The notes beneath the pieces were generated by a model. That model did not search any database. It was not told the origin of the DNA and saw only the letters and a program-made list of their open reading frames with translations. From positions 47,328 to 111,327 of the forward strand of contig JAQFWX010000112.1 of assembly GCA_027605045.1 (NCBI GenBank): a stretch of DNA of 64,000 bases. Direction: 5' to 3'. The DNA is from Phallus indusiatus. Taxonomy: Eukaryota; Basidiomycota; Agaricomycetes; Phallales; Phallaceae. Both the position numbers and the translations under genes were made by a program. Each line of letters begins with the position of its first letter. Position 1 is the first letter of the stretch. Below are positions 38,912 through 51,008 of the stretch, in pieces.

Positions 38912-39316
38912 TTCTATTCTATCATATCCTATTCGACTTTTTGTATACCAACCAGTAGTGTATCTGTATTCCGTTACTAATGATTGATGATAAATGCGAT
39001 GATGATGATGATGACGATGAAGATGAAGATGAAGATTATATTCAAATATATATCCCATCCCAAAAGTAAGCTATTGTTGCCACGAGATGCCACGCGAGCC
39101 GGATTCCCACCGAAACGATGCAGTCTCACTGGCTATTTTTGACCCAGGGCTGTGATCATCTCATCTTGGACCGTCCCACATTTTCCACTCCGTCGCTCGC
39201 TGTCGACGAACCCCAGCACGCATTGTTGACCGTTATTTCTTGCCTGTTTATCTTTCTATTTCTCATTTTCTTTCCAACTATTATCTTTCATTCAATTTCG
39301 AAGAGTATATCAAAAA
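38912..39316. other. Spacer between formin and PKA genes
   Basis: 405 bp between tandem plus-strand genes. It holds the formin 3' UTR, a GAT trinucleotide repeat (38998-39036) and a pyrimidine-rich PKA leader (about 39235-39300). No gene is seen. Confidence 0.45.
38998..39036. repeat. GAT/GAA trinucleotide microsatellite
   Basis: Thirteen consecutive trinucleotides, mostly gat with gac and gaa variants. It lies in the 3' region of the formin gene, outside coding sequence. Confidence 0.8.
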
Positions 39317-40837
39317 ATGGACCTCGCTCCAAAACTCATCACCACCTTGCAACCAATACCTCGCAAGGACAGCGCACAGATGCTGGTCGATGCTCCAATG
39401 ACACCGCCAACGTCTCCGTTACCCCAGGATACAGCTCCCTCACAACAGCCGGATGCTCCTACCACTCCTCAATCCGAGCCACCACCTTCATTTCCTAACG
39501 AGTCAATAGATCAAATCATGGAGTTGCAAAACTTGCAGCTTACTCAGAGCAGAGACAACAATATGGATATTCAACCCCTAGAGGAAGAATGGCAATCTTC
39601 GGAACATCCAGAGCCTCCGCTGAGATCTCTTGAGGACGAGTCAAATCACCTAGTCCCATCTAGCAACATAAAGCTATCAGATTTTGATGTAGTTGAAACG
39701 CTCGGTAAGTGTATGCTTGCGTTCTCAGCTAGTTAACATCGTTTGCTTATGATTTAATTTGTCCATGCGGAAAGGAACCGGAACGTTTGCCCGTGTTCTA
39801 CTGGTCAGATTGCGAAACTCTGCTACACCGCTACATCCCATGAAGTTCTTTGCCATGAAAGTTCTATCAAAACTGGAAGTCGTTCGTCTTCGTCAGGTCG
39901 AACATGTTAACTCAGAACGTTATATTCTCGCTCGAGTCAAGCACCCATTTGTTGTTGACCTATATGCCACCTTCCAGGACGACTTGAACATCTACATGCT
40001 CATGTCTTACGTTCCTGGAGGTGAGCTATTCACGCACCTCCGTCGGGCTGGTCGATTCACTCCTGACGTGACCCGCTTCTATTTGGCAACCATCATATTG
40101 GCTCTCAAGTTCCTCCACTCATATAATATTGTGTACCGTGATTTGAAACCGGAAAACCTCTTACTCGACTCGCGTGGATATTTACGACTCACTGATTTCG
40201 GTTTCGCTAAAAGGGTCGACGATCGTACTTTTACATTATGTGGCACTCCAGAATACCTTGCCCCAGAAATAATTCAATCCGAAGGTCACGGAAAAGCTGC
40301 CGATTGGTGGGCTTGCGGGATTTTGTGCTATGAAATGCTGGTTGGCTATCCGCCGTTCTACGACGCAAATGCACCCGGTTTATACGAAAAAATTCTCCGT
40401 GGGCGAATTAGATGGCCTGCTAATATTGATCCGCTTTCCAGGACTATTGTCAGAGCTTTTCTGCACCCTGACCGTTCCAGGCGATTGGGAAATCTTATAG
40501 GCGGTCCTGACGACGTCCTAAATCATCCTTGGTTCCGCGGCGTAGACTGGGAAGCCCTAGAAAGACGAGAGATTCGGGTAAGTTCATATATAGAAACATA
40601 GCTATTATTCTCTCTGTTCATTCATTTCCGTTCATTTCCCTTTCAATACAGGCCCCTATCATTCCCCATGTATCCGCGTCAGATGACACTCGTCACTTTT
40701 CGGACCTACCTCTTCCTCCTGCGCGGGATATTCCTGGTCTAGTCCAAGGACTCTATGTGCCTGGCAGTCCACTCGCCCCCATTTCACCTTCTACAGAAAA
40801 TGACACATCTATCAACGACTTATTCCGAGACTTCTGA
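39317..40837 (+). CDS. cAMP-dependent protein kinase catalytic subunit (AGC kinase)
   Basis: ATG 39317 starts a Pro/Thr/Ser-rich leader of about 125 residues, usual for fungal PKA. After a GTAAGT intron the kinase domain begins with the glycine loop LGTGTFARV; then AMKVLSK (VAIK lysine), EHVNSERYIL (alpha-C Glu), a gatekeeper Met in IYMLMSYVPGGELF, the catalytic loop YRDLKPEN, DFG in LTDFGFAKRV, the activation segment TFTLCGTPEYLAPE with the phosphorylatable Thr, and ADWWACGILCYEMLVGYPPF. The final exon gives the AGC C-tail ending in the hydrophobic motif FRDF, with nothing after it, as in PKA. Terminal TGA at 40835-40837. PKA transmits cAMP signals made by the adenylyl cyclase that CAP (8550-10509) assists. 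The third glycine of the loop is Ala, which I have seen in basidiomycete PKAs. Confidence 0.94.
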
Positions 40838-41324
40838 GAAGTCGAAATTTGCCTCTCATTTCTCGCCTCGCAATACCTTTTTCTTCTACTATTATACAGG
40901 TTTAATCTATATCACACACCCCCTTTGTTGGCGTCTTTTTTTCTTCCATATCTATTCATTCCCTTGATATCTCCTTTCTTACTATATTGGCAGCCCTATA
41001 ACCCTTCCTATTCTTTTCTTTTCTTTCGTTTTCCAACTGTAGCATCTACCATGCGTGGAAGGACCACCGTAGTCCCGTTCCCCGCATGCTTTGTATCGTT
41101 TCTCCTTATCAGTGTAGTGACTGATCCCTGCTGTAATTTAATACATATTCCTGCTCTTTTGTTAGCAATAAACTATGGTTAATGTTACGCTGCGCGTGCG
41201 CGTTCTTTGTAGATGAGTCAAAGGCTAAGGCTGAACGCGTTATGTAATGAAGATGCGGTATAAAAACTGCCACCTTTGTTGAGGTGCCTTTTCCCGAGCC
41301 AGTGTCGGTCACGATAGCTGGGTT
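40838..41324. other. Spacer between PKA and C78 peptidase genes
   Basis: 487 bp of pyrimidine-rich (ctt/ttc) sequence after the PKA stop, then a promoter-like part upstream of ATG 41325. Short open frames here have no family similarity. Confidence 0.4.
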
Positions 41325-43311
41325 ATGTCTAATGATAGGGACGTAGACGACATCGAATTTTTATACGAGACGTGAGTGATTTGCTTTTCTGAGTGATCGG
41401 GTTACCATTTGCCAAACAATCTGATTGATCTAGTCAACCGTCCCTTCTCGAGTGTCAAGTATGCAATACCTCACTTCAACCATTTACCCTTGAACAACGG
41501 CAAGCACATTATGATTCACATTTTGAAGACTATCGTGAGCTCTGTTACACTATCAAACAAATGAATATTTGATCTATTATCATCGTACACCAGCTTCTAC
41601 ATCTATACCTCCCAATAATTCAAATAATGCCAGTCCCAACGTAGCCAATTCCTCTAAATCTACTATGAAGAAAGCTGTTGAACCGTCCTTGCAAAATATA
41701 TTTTGGCTTCCCACACAGACAACTCCCCCTCCTTCCAACTTTACTCCAGGTGAGACCTCATTCATTTCTTCGTTGAATTAACAACAGGCCGACTCCTGAT
41801 TTCGTGTCAGGCGTAATACCAGTGTTGAAACACGCACTGCATAGAACCCACGCCAAGGGTTTAACATCCAAAGCTGTTCTGTGTCATAATGACGTGACCC
41901 ATATAGCCACGGAGTTCTGGGATTCGACGTGGGGATGCGGGTAAGCGTGCTCTCCTTGCTCTGAAACAACTTGGTACTACGTCACCGACCCCATTTAGTT
42001 ATCGGAATTTTCTTATGGCATGTACATCGCTGATGACTCAAAGTTTCCAACCGTTCTATTATCCTTTATTGGATGACCAAGAGAAACCTCCCGGAATAAG
42101 GAACCTCCAACATTGGATTGAGGATGCTTGGGCAAAAGGTTCCATACACTTTATGAATACCTTTTTCTGAGTCATTCAATCGAATAACCCTAGGTTATGA
42201 TAAGGAAGGAGCGGATGATTTACGACATAAACTTGTCGGAACATCTAAATGGATTGGAACCGCAGGTACTTTCCTGATTGTTTTTTCTTCCATTCTCCGA
42301 CACAGTACTCTCAGAGCTTTGCGTCGCTTTCACCTCGAAAGGAATCCCGTATGTGACCAGGTTGTCGGCGAAAGTAGTGCCTAATTTATTTTCAGAGCCC
42401 AATTGGTTGATTTCCCTGGAACAAAGAGAGGCAAGTTGTTTTGTGCGCCAGGAGACGAGTAAATTCATCCCACATTAGGACCTGAGGCTGTCGTTGAATG
42501 GATAGTCAATTATTTTTCTCCCCCAAACGAAACTAAACTCCCACTTGATGCTTTTGACGCGCTGAAAGGTGCTAAACCGATTGTAGTCACTGAGAGGATG
42601 CCCATAATTCTTCAGGTAGCTACTCTTCCTTGCCCCAGATAAACTGACGCTCAAACATCTCGAATAGCATTCCGGTCATTCGCGAACGGTAGTTGGTTAT
42701 GAGATGAATAAGAAAGGACAGCCGATTCTTCTTGTATTCGATCCTGCGAAGTAAGATTTTGTCATTATATGTACACCGGCTGAATTAACCTCTTCAAGCT
42801 TAGGAGAATGAAGACGAACTTGCGACAAGCTGCACTCTCTGCTCATTCGCCCTCGGCAGATCACAAGAAAGCATTTAGCTTCTTTGATAGACTTTTCAAC
42901 TCTCAGAAGAACACGAATCACGATCGGAAAAGAAGATTGTCTAGCCTCGGTGCCGATAAGAGAGAAAGCAAGCGAACGAAAGGCAAAAGCCAAGAGCTAA
43001 AGCCAGGAGGAGAGGATTCTGATGACGCGATTGTGATAAGTGATGAAACTGAGGCTTCCGATGAAGATGACATTATGGACGGCCTAGATCCCGTTAGGGT
43101 GGTAAACTCATTCAGAGTGACCCTGGCGAAATTAGCGTAAGTATTTCGGGTGATGTACACTCGATGTTTCTTGTTGTTTTTCTTCACCGATGACCTTTCC
43201 CTCCTTAGTAAGAAAGATAAATACCAGATATTGTATTTCCCTCTTGAAGACCCCCTCACTGAGGAGCAGAAGCGGAGTCGACAAGTAGTTACGAGCGTAG
43301 TTGTTCTCTAG
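41325..43311 (+). CDS. Zinc-finger C78 family cysteine peptidase (ZUFSP/ZUP1- or UFSP-like)
   Basis: ATG 41325 gives MSNDRDVDDIEFLYET, then, across a 68-nt intron, a single C2H2-type finger CQVCNTSLQPFTLEQRQAHYDSH (given by its ends: CxxC..HxxxxH). The C78 papain-like core follows: FVSGVIPVLKHALHRTH, ATEFWDSTWGCGYRNFLMAC with the catalytic Cys in WGCGYRN, LRHKLVGTSKWIG, ELCVAFTSKGIP, AQLVDFPGTKRG, and the catalytic His and Asp in HSGHSRTVVGYE and LLVFDPA. An extra C-terminal part is Lys/Arg-rich and then has DDAIVISDETE, which resembles a SUMO-interaction motif, and ends YQILYFPLEDPLTEEQKRSR. The TAG is at 43309-43311. ZUP1 cleaves K63-linked ubiquitin and UFSPs process UFM1; which substrate applies here cannot be told. 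About ten exons. Confidence 0.85.
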
Positions 43312-43561
43312 TCTATCGGCATATATATATATATACTTTGCATAGTTACTGTTCATTATCATTATTGCCTCATACATATTCTTGCATGCGGTTCTGCTCT
43401 GCAGAAATCCTCCGGCTTACTAAGTAAATACTCGTCATCCGCGGCGATGCGCGCGAAGATCTTTCTCACACATACAAACTACCGCCTTCTCTGATCTCGT
43501 CCTGCTTATTACAATGATTCATTCTGGCGTTAGATAGTATAACCTTTATTTCCAAATTGCC

Positions 43562-45680
43562 ATGAGCAATATCTACTCAACCCAGCTCCTCCCTACCGCT
43601 GCAACTCATAAGTCGTCCCTCGCAAGCTATCTGGACGGGTTATGGAATGCAACGTCCGAGAAATTGACTAGTGTTGCCTCGTACTCTTTCCCTAGTTTAG
43701 CGAGGTCTATTGTTCTTAGGTATGGCATTCCATTCAGATAGAAATAGAATCTCGCCCATACATCGATCATGTTGGTGTGTTTTCTTTAGAGCTCTGCAAA
43801 GTCTACGATTTGGGGAACTTCGTATTATCACACCAGAGAAGGAAGTATTGACATTTGGGAGTACCGACCAAGATTCCTCTCTTGCGTTAAGAGCTGAACT
43901 TCGGATAAATCGACCTTCATTCTGGACGAGAGTGCTATTGTCGGCCGATCTTGGTTTTGGCGAAGCTTATATGTACGGAGATGGTGTGTTTCCATGTATC
44001 TTTTGAAGTCAACCACTACATCATTTTGTTGCCTGCAGTGGATTGCGATGATATACCAACGTTCCTTAAGGTAACTCAGTTATTTTTGGAGAGCGCTACG
44101 GTCGTCTAATCACAGATATTCAGCTTATGATTTTGAATAGCCAACGAATCAAGGCACAACTTGCTCCTGCTGGCAGTTCGTTCCTTTCAAAAGCTAGTCT
44201 TCTTACCGCCGCTCGTTTTCTGGGCGACTTGTCAACCACCCGGGCTAATATCTCGGCCCATTATGACATTGACAACACAATGTAAAGCATTTCTCAAAGG
44301 ATTTTGCAGACCTCGGTGCTATTCAGTAATCTATTCGTGAATTAGGTTCGCCGCATTTCTCAGTCCCGATATGAACTATTCCTCTGCGATTTTCAAAAAC
44401 TTTGAAGAGGACATTCGACCTGATATTTCAGGGAAGAAGTTAGAAACGCTTGAAGAGGCTCAAATTAGGAAAATGAGGTACTGTCTTATGAGTAACTTCA
44501 TTCCAAATACTTCTTATATCACACCACTTTAGAAACCTAATCTATCATGCACGTATTGGAGAAAACCACAGATTGCTAGAGATAGGTCAGCATTTGAGTA
44601 CTTCCACTATGCTCATCAATTGAAAATCGCGAAGGGACGGGCTGGGGCTCATTCGCTATTCTGGCTGTACAGATGACAGGTTGTACCGTTGAAACCCTCA
44701 CTCTATCCTCTGAACAGAAGACCTTGGCTGAAGAGCGCATCGAAGCAGCCGGATTATCTGACAAGATCACAGTACATTTGATGGATTATCGAGAAATAAA
44801 GAAATTTCCAGAATGGAAGCACCATTTTGATAGGTTTATCAGCGTCGAAATGATGGAACATGTTGGAAAGGAATATTTTGAAGCATATTGGGATGTTGTC
44901 GATTGGGCTTTGAAAGAAGATGATGCGGTTGGTTGTGTTCAGGTTATCACACTACCCGAAGCCAGTTTGTAACTTTCGTTTGACTCTCCTTTATTTATCA
45001 CTCACCCGCTTATTCTTTTTTGGTAGATGTTGAACAGTATGATCGGAAGGTGGATTTCATACGGAAATGGGTAAGACCTTACGCTGTACTGCCTGTAAGA
45101 GTCTGACCTTTTTCTGGGTATAATTTAGAGTATGTTTGCCGATGTAGTCAATTAAGTCATTCAACTAAGATTGGACACATAGTATTCCCTGGAGGCTATC
45201 TTCCCAGTCTAACTCATTTAATCTCAACTATGACGAGCGGTACAAAAGGTCGTCTGACAACCGACTCAGTCTGGAATATTGGTCCACACTACGCACGCAC
45301 ATTACGGGAATGGAATCGCAACTTCTCGCGCAACTTCGAAGACATCATTGCGCCCGGTTTAAGAACTCGTTACAGTCTGTCAGATTCTGATTTGGAAATC
45401 TTCCGGAGAAAGTGGCGCTGTAAGAGTTCTCGGTTATCTTATTTGTATGCATTTCTAATGTGAATTTCTGTCCATCCATAAGTTTATTTGTAAGTCTTCG
45501 TCAAAAAATTTGGATTGGCGGCTAAAACTCTTGAACCTTTCTTATAGTGAATACTGTGAAGCGGGTTTTGCTACAAGGACAATATGTGACCATATAATCT
45601 CGTTTACTCGAGAAGGCAATACGGCGCTGGGTTGCACGTGGGACGAATATAATAAAGTTGACGTATTCAGATCTAAATAA
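43562..45680 (+). CDS. Cyclopropane-fatty-acyl-phospholipid synthase-like methyltransferase
   Basis: ATG 43562 gives MSNIYSTQLLPTAATHKSSL. After an N-terminal part (LRFGELRIITPEKEVLTFG, LRINRPSFWTRVLLSADLGF then GEAYMYGD) comes the methyltransferase: NISAHYDIDNTMFAAFLS, LETLEEAQIRKMRNLI, the SAM-binding motif LLEIGTGWGSFAIL, TLSSEQKTLAEERI, HHFDRFISVEMMEHVGKEY, YFEAYWDVVDWALKEDDAV, FIRKWIFPGGYLPSL, YARTLREWNRNF. The C-terminus FRRKWRFYFEYCEAGFATRTI is built from three exons, one only 7 nt long (45483-45489). It ends with TAA at 45678-45680. The enzyme transfers a methylene or methyl group from SAM to unsaturated acyl chains. Without transmembrane segments it is closer to CFA synthase than to sphingolipid C9-methyltransferase. 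Confidence 0.9.
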
Positions 45681-45988
45681 ACTCGTGTGGACAGTGGAAC
45701 GCAGGCATCTGGTGTTTCCGTGCATTTAGCAAAGGCTCTATCTACATACATAGCTGTGTAATCTGCCTAGTGTTCGTTTGTATTGCTCGTCTGTGTTTTG
45801 AGCCATGCGGTTTTTCAGATTTATCCTCAATATCAGAGTCATTTTATCCTTCACATATCTGGTTTATTTGGTTATTTCCTCGTATACGATAATACACAAT
45901 ATGTGTACAACGCGCAAATATTACCGAATTGGCGGCTCGAGACGGCTTTGGTTTTTGCTTTATGATAATTCCGGCAGATTTGCTCGGC
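45681..45988. other. Spacer upstream of CYC3
   Basis: 308 bp of AT-rich promoter and leader sequence. The frame of CYC3 is open upstream to about 45929 but shows no conserved residues. Confidence 0.4.
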
Positions 45989-46700
45989 ATGGGCAACTCG
46001 GAAACCTCTCCATCCAGCAAGTGTCCTGTGGACCACTCTTCATGGAATAACTCAGGTTATCCTTCGAAAACAGACTCTTCTGCGCAAACTTCTCAGAGCT
46101 CGAATGTCGACGCTCCACCGTCATTGCCAACTTCCCGTGAGGTTTCATCCATCCCTCGCACAGATACGGAAAACTGGGTTTATCCATCGGAAGCCCAGTT
46201 CTTTGCGGCAATGGCTCGAAAACAACATAACCCACAAGCTACCGATATGCGAGTGATTGTACCCATTCATAATGCCGTCAATGAGCGAACATGGGAGGCT
46301 GTAAAAGCTTGGGAGAACGGTAGAGGCGGCGAAAAATGTGGAGGGGTCAAGCTCGTCAGTTTCAAAGGTAGACCAGGGGACAGGAGCCCTAAAGCATGGA
46401 TGAAAGTACTACTTGGGTCAGTTTCCCATTATTGTTATTCGTCCTCAATTTTCTGACATGCGCGTTGGTAGCTACACTGCTCCTTTCGACAGACATGACT
46501 GGATCATTGAAAGATGCGGTAAACGCATGAGATACGTCGTAGATTTTTATTCAGGTCGTTTAGATCCTTCATCTCCTCATTCGCCTTCATTCTACATCGA
46601 CGCACGACCCGCCTTGGACAACTGGGACGCTTTCAAAATGCGTACAGAAAGAGTTTGGAGTACTTGGACGAGCAGTTTGCTCGGCAAAAAAGCATCATAG
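45989..46700 (+). CDS. CYC3: Cytochrome c heme lyase (holocytochrome c synthase)
   Basis: ATG 45989 gives MGNSETSPSSKCPVDHSSWN with the CPV heme-regulatory motif (residues 12-14) near the N-terminus. Further on NWVYPSEAQFFAAMARKQHN is the central family block that contributes to haem binding. VIVPIHNAVNERTWEAVKAWE follows with the conserved His, then KLVSFKGRPGDRSPKAWMKVLLG. A 54-nt intron (GTCAGT donor) leads to PFDRHDWIIERCGKRMRYVVDFYSG and the C-terminal DARPALDNWDAF. The enzyme attaches haem to the CXXCH cysteines of apocytochrome c in the mitochondrial intermembrane space. Its length of about 215 residues is within the family range. Stop at 46698-46700; convergent with SSF1, 65 bp apart. 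Confidence 0.94.
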
Positions 46701-46765
46701 CATGTATATTATTAGTAGCATAATAAAGTAATTTTGGTGATCTTTTGGTATGATAAATAAGCTCG

Positions 46766-48262
46766 TCAAGGTTTCCGTTTCTTTGGTGCGGGACGCGTTT
46801 GGAGCTCTGCCTCGCTTTCCGTCTCGCTGCTTTCTTCAGCCTCTTCCTCGTCTTCCTCGCTCCCAATGTCACTAATCTCTTCGTCATCATCCCATTCACC
46901 TTCATCGTCATCGTCATCCGCATCATCCTTTTCCTCCTGTGAATATTCATTATCATCATCATCATCATCATCACCCTCATCGTTTTCATCCGCTTCAGGC
47001 TGTCCCTGTTTTGAGGTCGCTTTTTTCTTCTTCTGAACATTTCGCTCCTGCTCTTCCTTCCTCTCTTTTCGTAATTTTTGTCTAGCGTCGTGTTCGGCCT
47101 TTTGCCGTTCAGCCTCTTTTTTCGTCTTCTTGACTACAAGGAAATGTTTGGTACCTCAAATACATAAAACGAGGGCCAAAAAAAGACATACCAAACCGGT
47201 GAAAGATAACAGACCCCTCTTTACCGGGGATACCTTCTACAATCTTAATAAGGCTCAGTTCCATTCTTGGACCGATTTCATCGAGTCTCACGGCTCGACG
47301 GTCGCCTTTCTTGTTATTTCGGCCGACATAATCCCTAGGTAATGAAACGGCGTTGTCTGAGTCCTCCTCTCCCGCACTAGAAGCAGCACTAGATGCAGAC
47401 TCGTAGCCATTGACCGTCTTCTTCAGCAAGAAATCAGCCACATCTTGGTGATTGCTGAGATCCAGGGTAGACTCTTTTCCGCCAGCCGTCGTTTCAACCA
47501 CTTTCCGTACTCGTCTAGACACTCCATAAGGTCGAACTGTTATCCGATAGTGACGAAAATTAATTCTTTCCGTTGATTCATCGTAAGATATTAAGACCAC
47601 TCTTCGGGCGGAAGGAAGAGATATTGATTTGGGAGAAAGTGAAGGAAATACCGACTGGAGAGCTTTCACGAGTAATGAGAGTTGAGGTGTATTCGGTGAC
47701 GACTGTGGAAACGAAGCGAGAACAAGCTACATCATTATTAAAAAATTATAGATCAGTCTGAGATGCAGCCGTAAAAAAAAAACAAGATTGCACACCAAGG
47801 GTGGTGATAAATATTCAGTCCCAGCACTACGGGGGCGACGAACTGAATTAAGGATGTCTTTTATAAGGCTATATCTTTCTATTCTGAAACTAAATGTAGG
47901 TCCTGCTGGTAGCCTGACGAGGCGCAATGACGGAGCAATAGGTGTGACGGTAAATGCAAGAAGATGTGTAACTTTTAAAGCTGGCGCAAGTACTATATAA
48001 TCTTTTAGTTTGTTTTTCGACCGTTCCTAAAAGAAAGATGCAAGCTCCATCATCAAATAGTGTTTACTAATGACAAAAAGCAACTCACCTTCAATCTGGC
48101 TGCAGTATTCGGCTCCAAGACCTTTCTCATATCTCTGACCAGTTGTGTGATCGAACGTCCAACTTGACCATGCTTAATGACAAAGGATTTTGGGGTATTA
48201 TCCTTAGTTGAATCTGCCGTTTTGCCTTTCAAATGTGTTCGATTCTTCCGTCGTTTCGCCAT
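46766..48262 (-). CDS. SSF1: Brix-domain ribosome biogenesis factor SSF1/PPAN
   Basis: ATG 48262 gives MAKRRKNRTHLKGKTAD, then TPKSFVIKHGQVGRSITQLV and RDMRKVLEPNTAARLK, the Ssf1 start. The Brix domain continues with DYIVLAPALKVTHLLAF, APSLRLVRLPAGPTFSF, ALQSVFPSLSPKSISLP, RRVVLISYDESTERINFRH and YRITVRPYGVSRRVRKV. It then has a Ser/Glu insert (about 47370-47460), DRRAVRLDEIGPRMELSLIK, and GKEGSVIFHRF. The C-terminus is a charged tail: a Lys/Arg/Glu helix followed by a long Asp/Glu run with a basic end KKRKP, TGA at 46768-46766. Ssf1 with Rrp15 and Rrp14 assembles the early 60S particle in the nucleolus. The start lies 79 bp from the RPC82 stop on the same strand. Confidence 0.94.
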
Positions 48263-48341
48263 GGAACCAAGTTGAAATTAGTGCGTTAAGAATTTAATGT
48301 CACGCAGTCACACAATAATCTTCAATATGCTGCTGTTCAAC

Positions 48342-50536
48342 TCATCCTATTGGTCTCTCTCCTACTACAGCTAAGTCTCTCAGTATAAAAGCCACTTCCT
48401 CTACGCGCCGTTCTAGACCATTGAGTTTCTCCAGTCTATTCTCAAATTCCTGCAGTATTTCGCGTTCTGTTCTGGACAGTAAATTCTCGTCCTTCATGAC
48501 GTCGCTGCGAGCTCGTTTTTCAAGGACGCTTTTTACAACCGGATCCTCTTCTTCGGCTGATTTTCTTGAAAGGATATTGAACAATGTTTTGTGAAGATTG
48601 CCTAGGAGGACTGAATATGCCTTATGTAGGTCCACGTACCTAAAAAGAAGTTCGGTCAAGCAAAGCAGAGAACTAGATTAAGTTCAGTAGTTTTTACCAT
48701 AAGTAAAACGTTCGTGCAGGGTTACGGTCGTTGCCTTTAGGAACTTCTTGCAAGGAGATAATGGAATCCGCAGAGAGTGATGATAAAATCGGACGAACGT
48801 CTTTATGAGTCATCATAGCGACTTTAGCCAGCTTCAGAATATATGAGTTTGTTCGTTAGAATGAAATCTTGTATCAATCACTTACATGCTTTTCGTCCAC
48901 CTTGTTCATGGCTAATAAGATACGGATAATGCGTACTGCATCATCCCCGTATCGCTCCCGAGCCACAGCCTCCAAAATCCGCTGTCGCAACCGTCGACAA
49001 ATAGTTTCGAATTCCACTTGAATTTTGCCATTCCCTCCACCACCAACAGAAACAAACGCCGATGCACGACCCTCTGATGTTGGATTATCCGCGCATGCCA
49101 ATATAGCTATATACTCTTTTAAAAGAGTAGACGTCGACGGATGACGTGACGACGAAGGAAGTACTATTCCGAGTGAGAGATCGTCATTGTCTGATAAATG
49201 CATAGATATGTTGGCAATGGACACGGGATCTATTTTATGTTTCAATAGGTTATTGTAAAGCCTGGGACAAGGCATTTACCTGATCGGACATCTTCAAGAG
49301 TCAACTGTTTAGTATCGGTTGCTTTGAACATAGCCCGTAGGACTAGAGAAGTCGCGTGGTTAAACCGTTCGCGTGTCGCCTTCTCAATAATCTACAAGTG
49401 AATGTTTTTAGGTCGAAGCATGTCAAACCTTGCAACGAAACACCAACATTGTTGCGAATATGCACATTGAATTTAGAATGATTGACGCGAAAATATACTG
49501 ATTCCTAGATGATTTTGAGTAGTGGGATATATGGATCACAGTCAAACATACACCTATGGCAGTTTCCTCTTGTAGGTGGCGCTGAGAAGTAAAGATCTCA
49601 AAAGCACGAACATTAATGGACGAAAGCGGCGTACTTTATTAGACCGTTGGTCGATATGCTCTTTCGCCTTACGCTTCTACTCTCATAAGAATTTGAATTA
49701 GGATCTAACAAAAGAGTTCAAAGCCCAAAGCTCACCATTCCAACTTTTTCTGCCTCTTCCTCTTCTCTCTGAACGCGAGCTTCCGCTTCTATTTTCCAGT
49801 TCATGACGTCTTTTGCCGTGGGTATACCTTTATGTTCCTTGCGTAATTTAGCTTCCAAACGAAGCAAACGATCGGTTCGGGATATATGTGATAATCTTGT
49901 GGATGGTCTCAAATAAACACCGGTCACAAGCCGATTGAAAGCCTGTAGATATACGGACACTTCTGAAAAGACGTCAAAAAGGGTTCATCGTAAACGGAGA
50001 AGGAAAACTTCACCCTTGGATTCGGTAATAAATAGGTATTGCAGTACATCAGACTGTCGTAGTTTGCCATGCAAGAGAATAATGGAGACAATTCTGGCTG
50101 CCTGTAAATCATATTTTATCGTCTGAGTCATATTTGATAAACAGAGAAAATCGAGTAAACTCACTGTCTCCCCGAGAATTTCTTTTGCCAAAGAGATGAA
50201 ACTTCCAAATCGTAGCCTGATCAAACATTCTTGCTGATTGAATTCCAGCACTTCGCCTTCGTCATCGTGTTCGTTATGCCAAACGAGATTGTGTTGTATG
50301 AGGGCAAGTACGGAAGCTCGAACTGTACGGGGTTTAAGGCCAGAAAAACGGACGAGTTCCACAAATTGCATTCGTCCCCGATTAAGCAAAACAGAAGATA
50401 CTTTCTAGAACGCATCATGTAACCTGCACTTGCAGTAGAGTGAGATGACAAGCCAGAAAACACGTACTGCAACGAGAGGTCCAAAGTGAGCATTGATAAT
50501 CTGAACGCAAAGACGACTCGTGTCTGCATCCGCCAT
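48342..50536 (-). CDS. RPC82: RNA polymerase III subunit RPC82 (RPC3)
   Basis: ATG 50536 gives MADADTSRLCVQIINAHFGPLV, the standard RPC82 start; next VSSVLLNRGRMQFVELVRFSG and LKPRTVRASVLALIQHNLVW form the first winged helix. Later blocks: RFGSFISLAKEILGE, AARIVSIILLHGKLRQSDVL, the internal winged helices (VYLRPSTRLSHIS, LRKEHKGIPTAKDVMNWKIE), CRRLRQRILEAVARERYGD with DAVRIIRILLAMNKVDEKHV, and the C-terminal coiled segment LSRTEREILQEFENRLEKLN and RRVEEVAFILRDL. The protein joins RPC34 and RPC31 in the TFIIIB-contacting subcomplex of Pol III. About ten exons. The C-terminus ends VGERPIG with a stop at 48344-48342. Confidence 0.93.
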
Positions 50537-51008
50537 GCTCAATTGAATTTTTGTCGAGTAGCTTCCGCCACTCTAGACACTCTAAAGAGCGAGGCACACA
50601 ATTAATCAAGTTATCTCCCGAGCCAGTAGTATACGCGGTTACGTAAGCGATTCATCTGATGTATATATCTGAGAAATCATCCAACAAATTATCTATGAGT
50701 ACAATAGTGATATAAAGGGTATTGCATTCTATCTCATCCGAAAAAGAATAAACAATCAACGTCTCCAAAGGTTACGTTATATGCGAACCGACAAAGCTGA
50801 AAATGGTTAGATAACAAGGAATACGGAATACTTTACCTTGGTGAATTTTATATGAAATGGAGATTGATACTTCCTTTTATTTGCTTGCCTGTTCTGAGCC
50901 TGAAAAGTCGAACGCCGAAACGAAGCTGGAAAAACTTGATCGCCATATCCGAGTGAGACCACTGATAACCAGACACCGAAAAAATTCACATTTCACGAGG
51001 CAGTTAAG
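50537..51008. other. Spacer between RPC82 and the acidic-protein gene
   Basis: 472 bp containing the 3' end of the acidic gene and the RPC82 promoter. No gene is visible; small open frames here have no similarity. Confidence 0.4.

Noticed and set aside
45542..45751. Minus-strand frame of 69 codons
   Set aside because: Its overlap with the CFA-synthase-like C-terminal exon and lack of similarity mark it as a shadow.
46633..47040. Met- and Lys-rich open frame on the minus strand
   Set aside because: It is the wrong frame of the Asp/Glu-rich C-terminal tail of SSF1.
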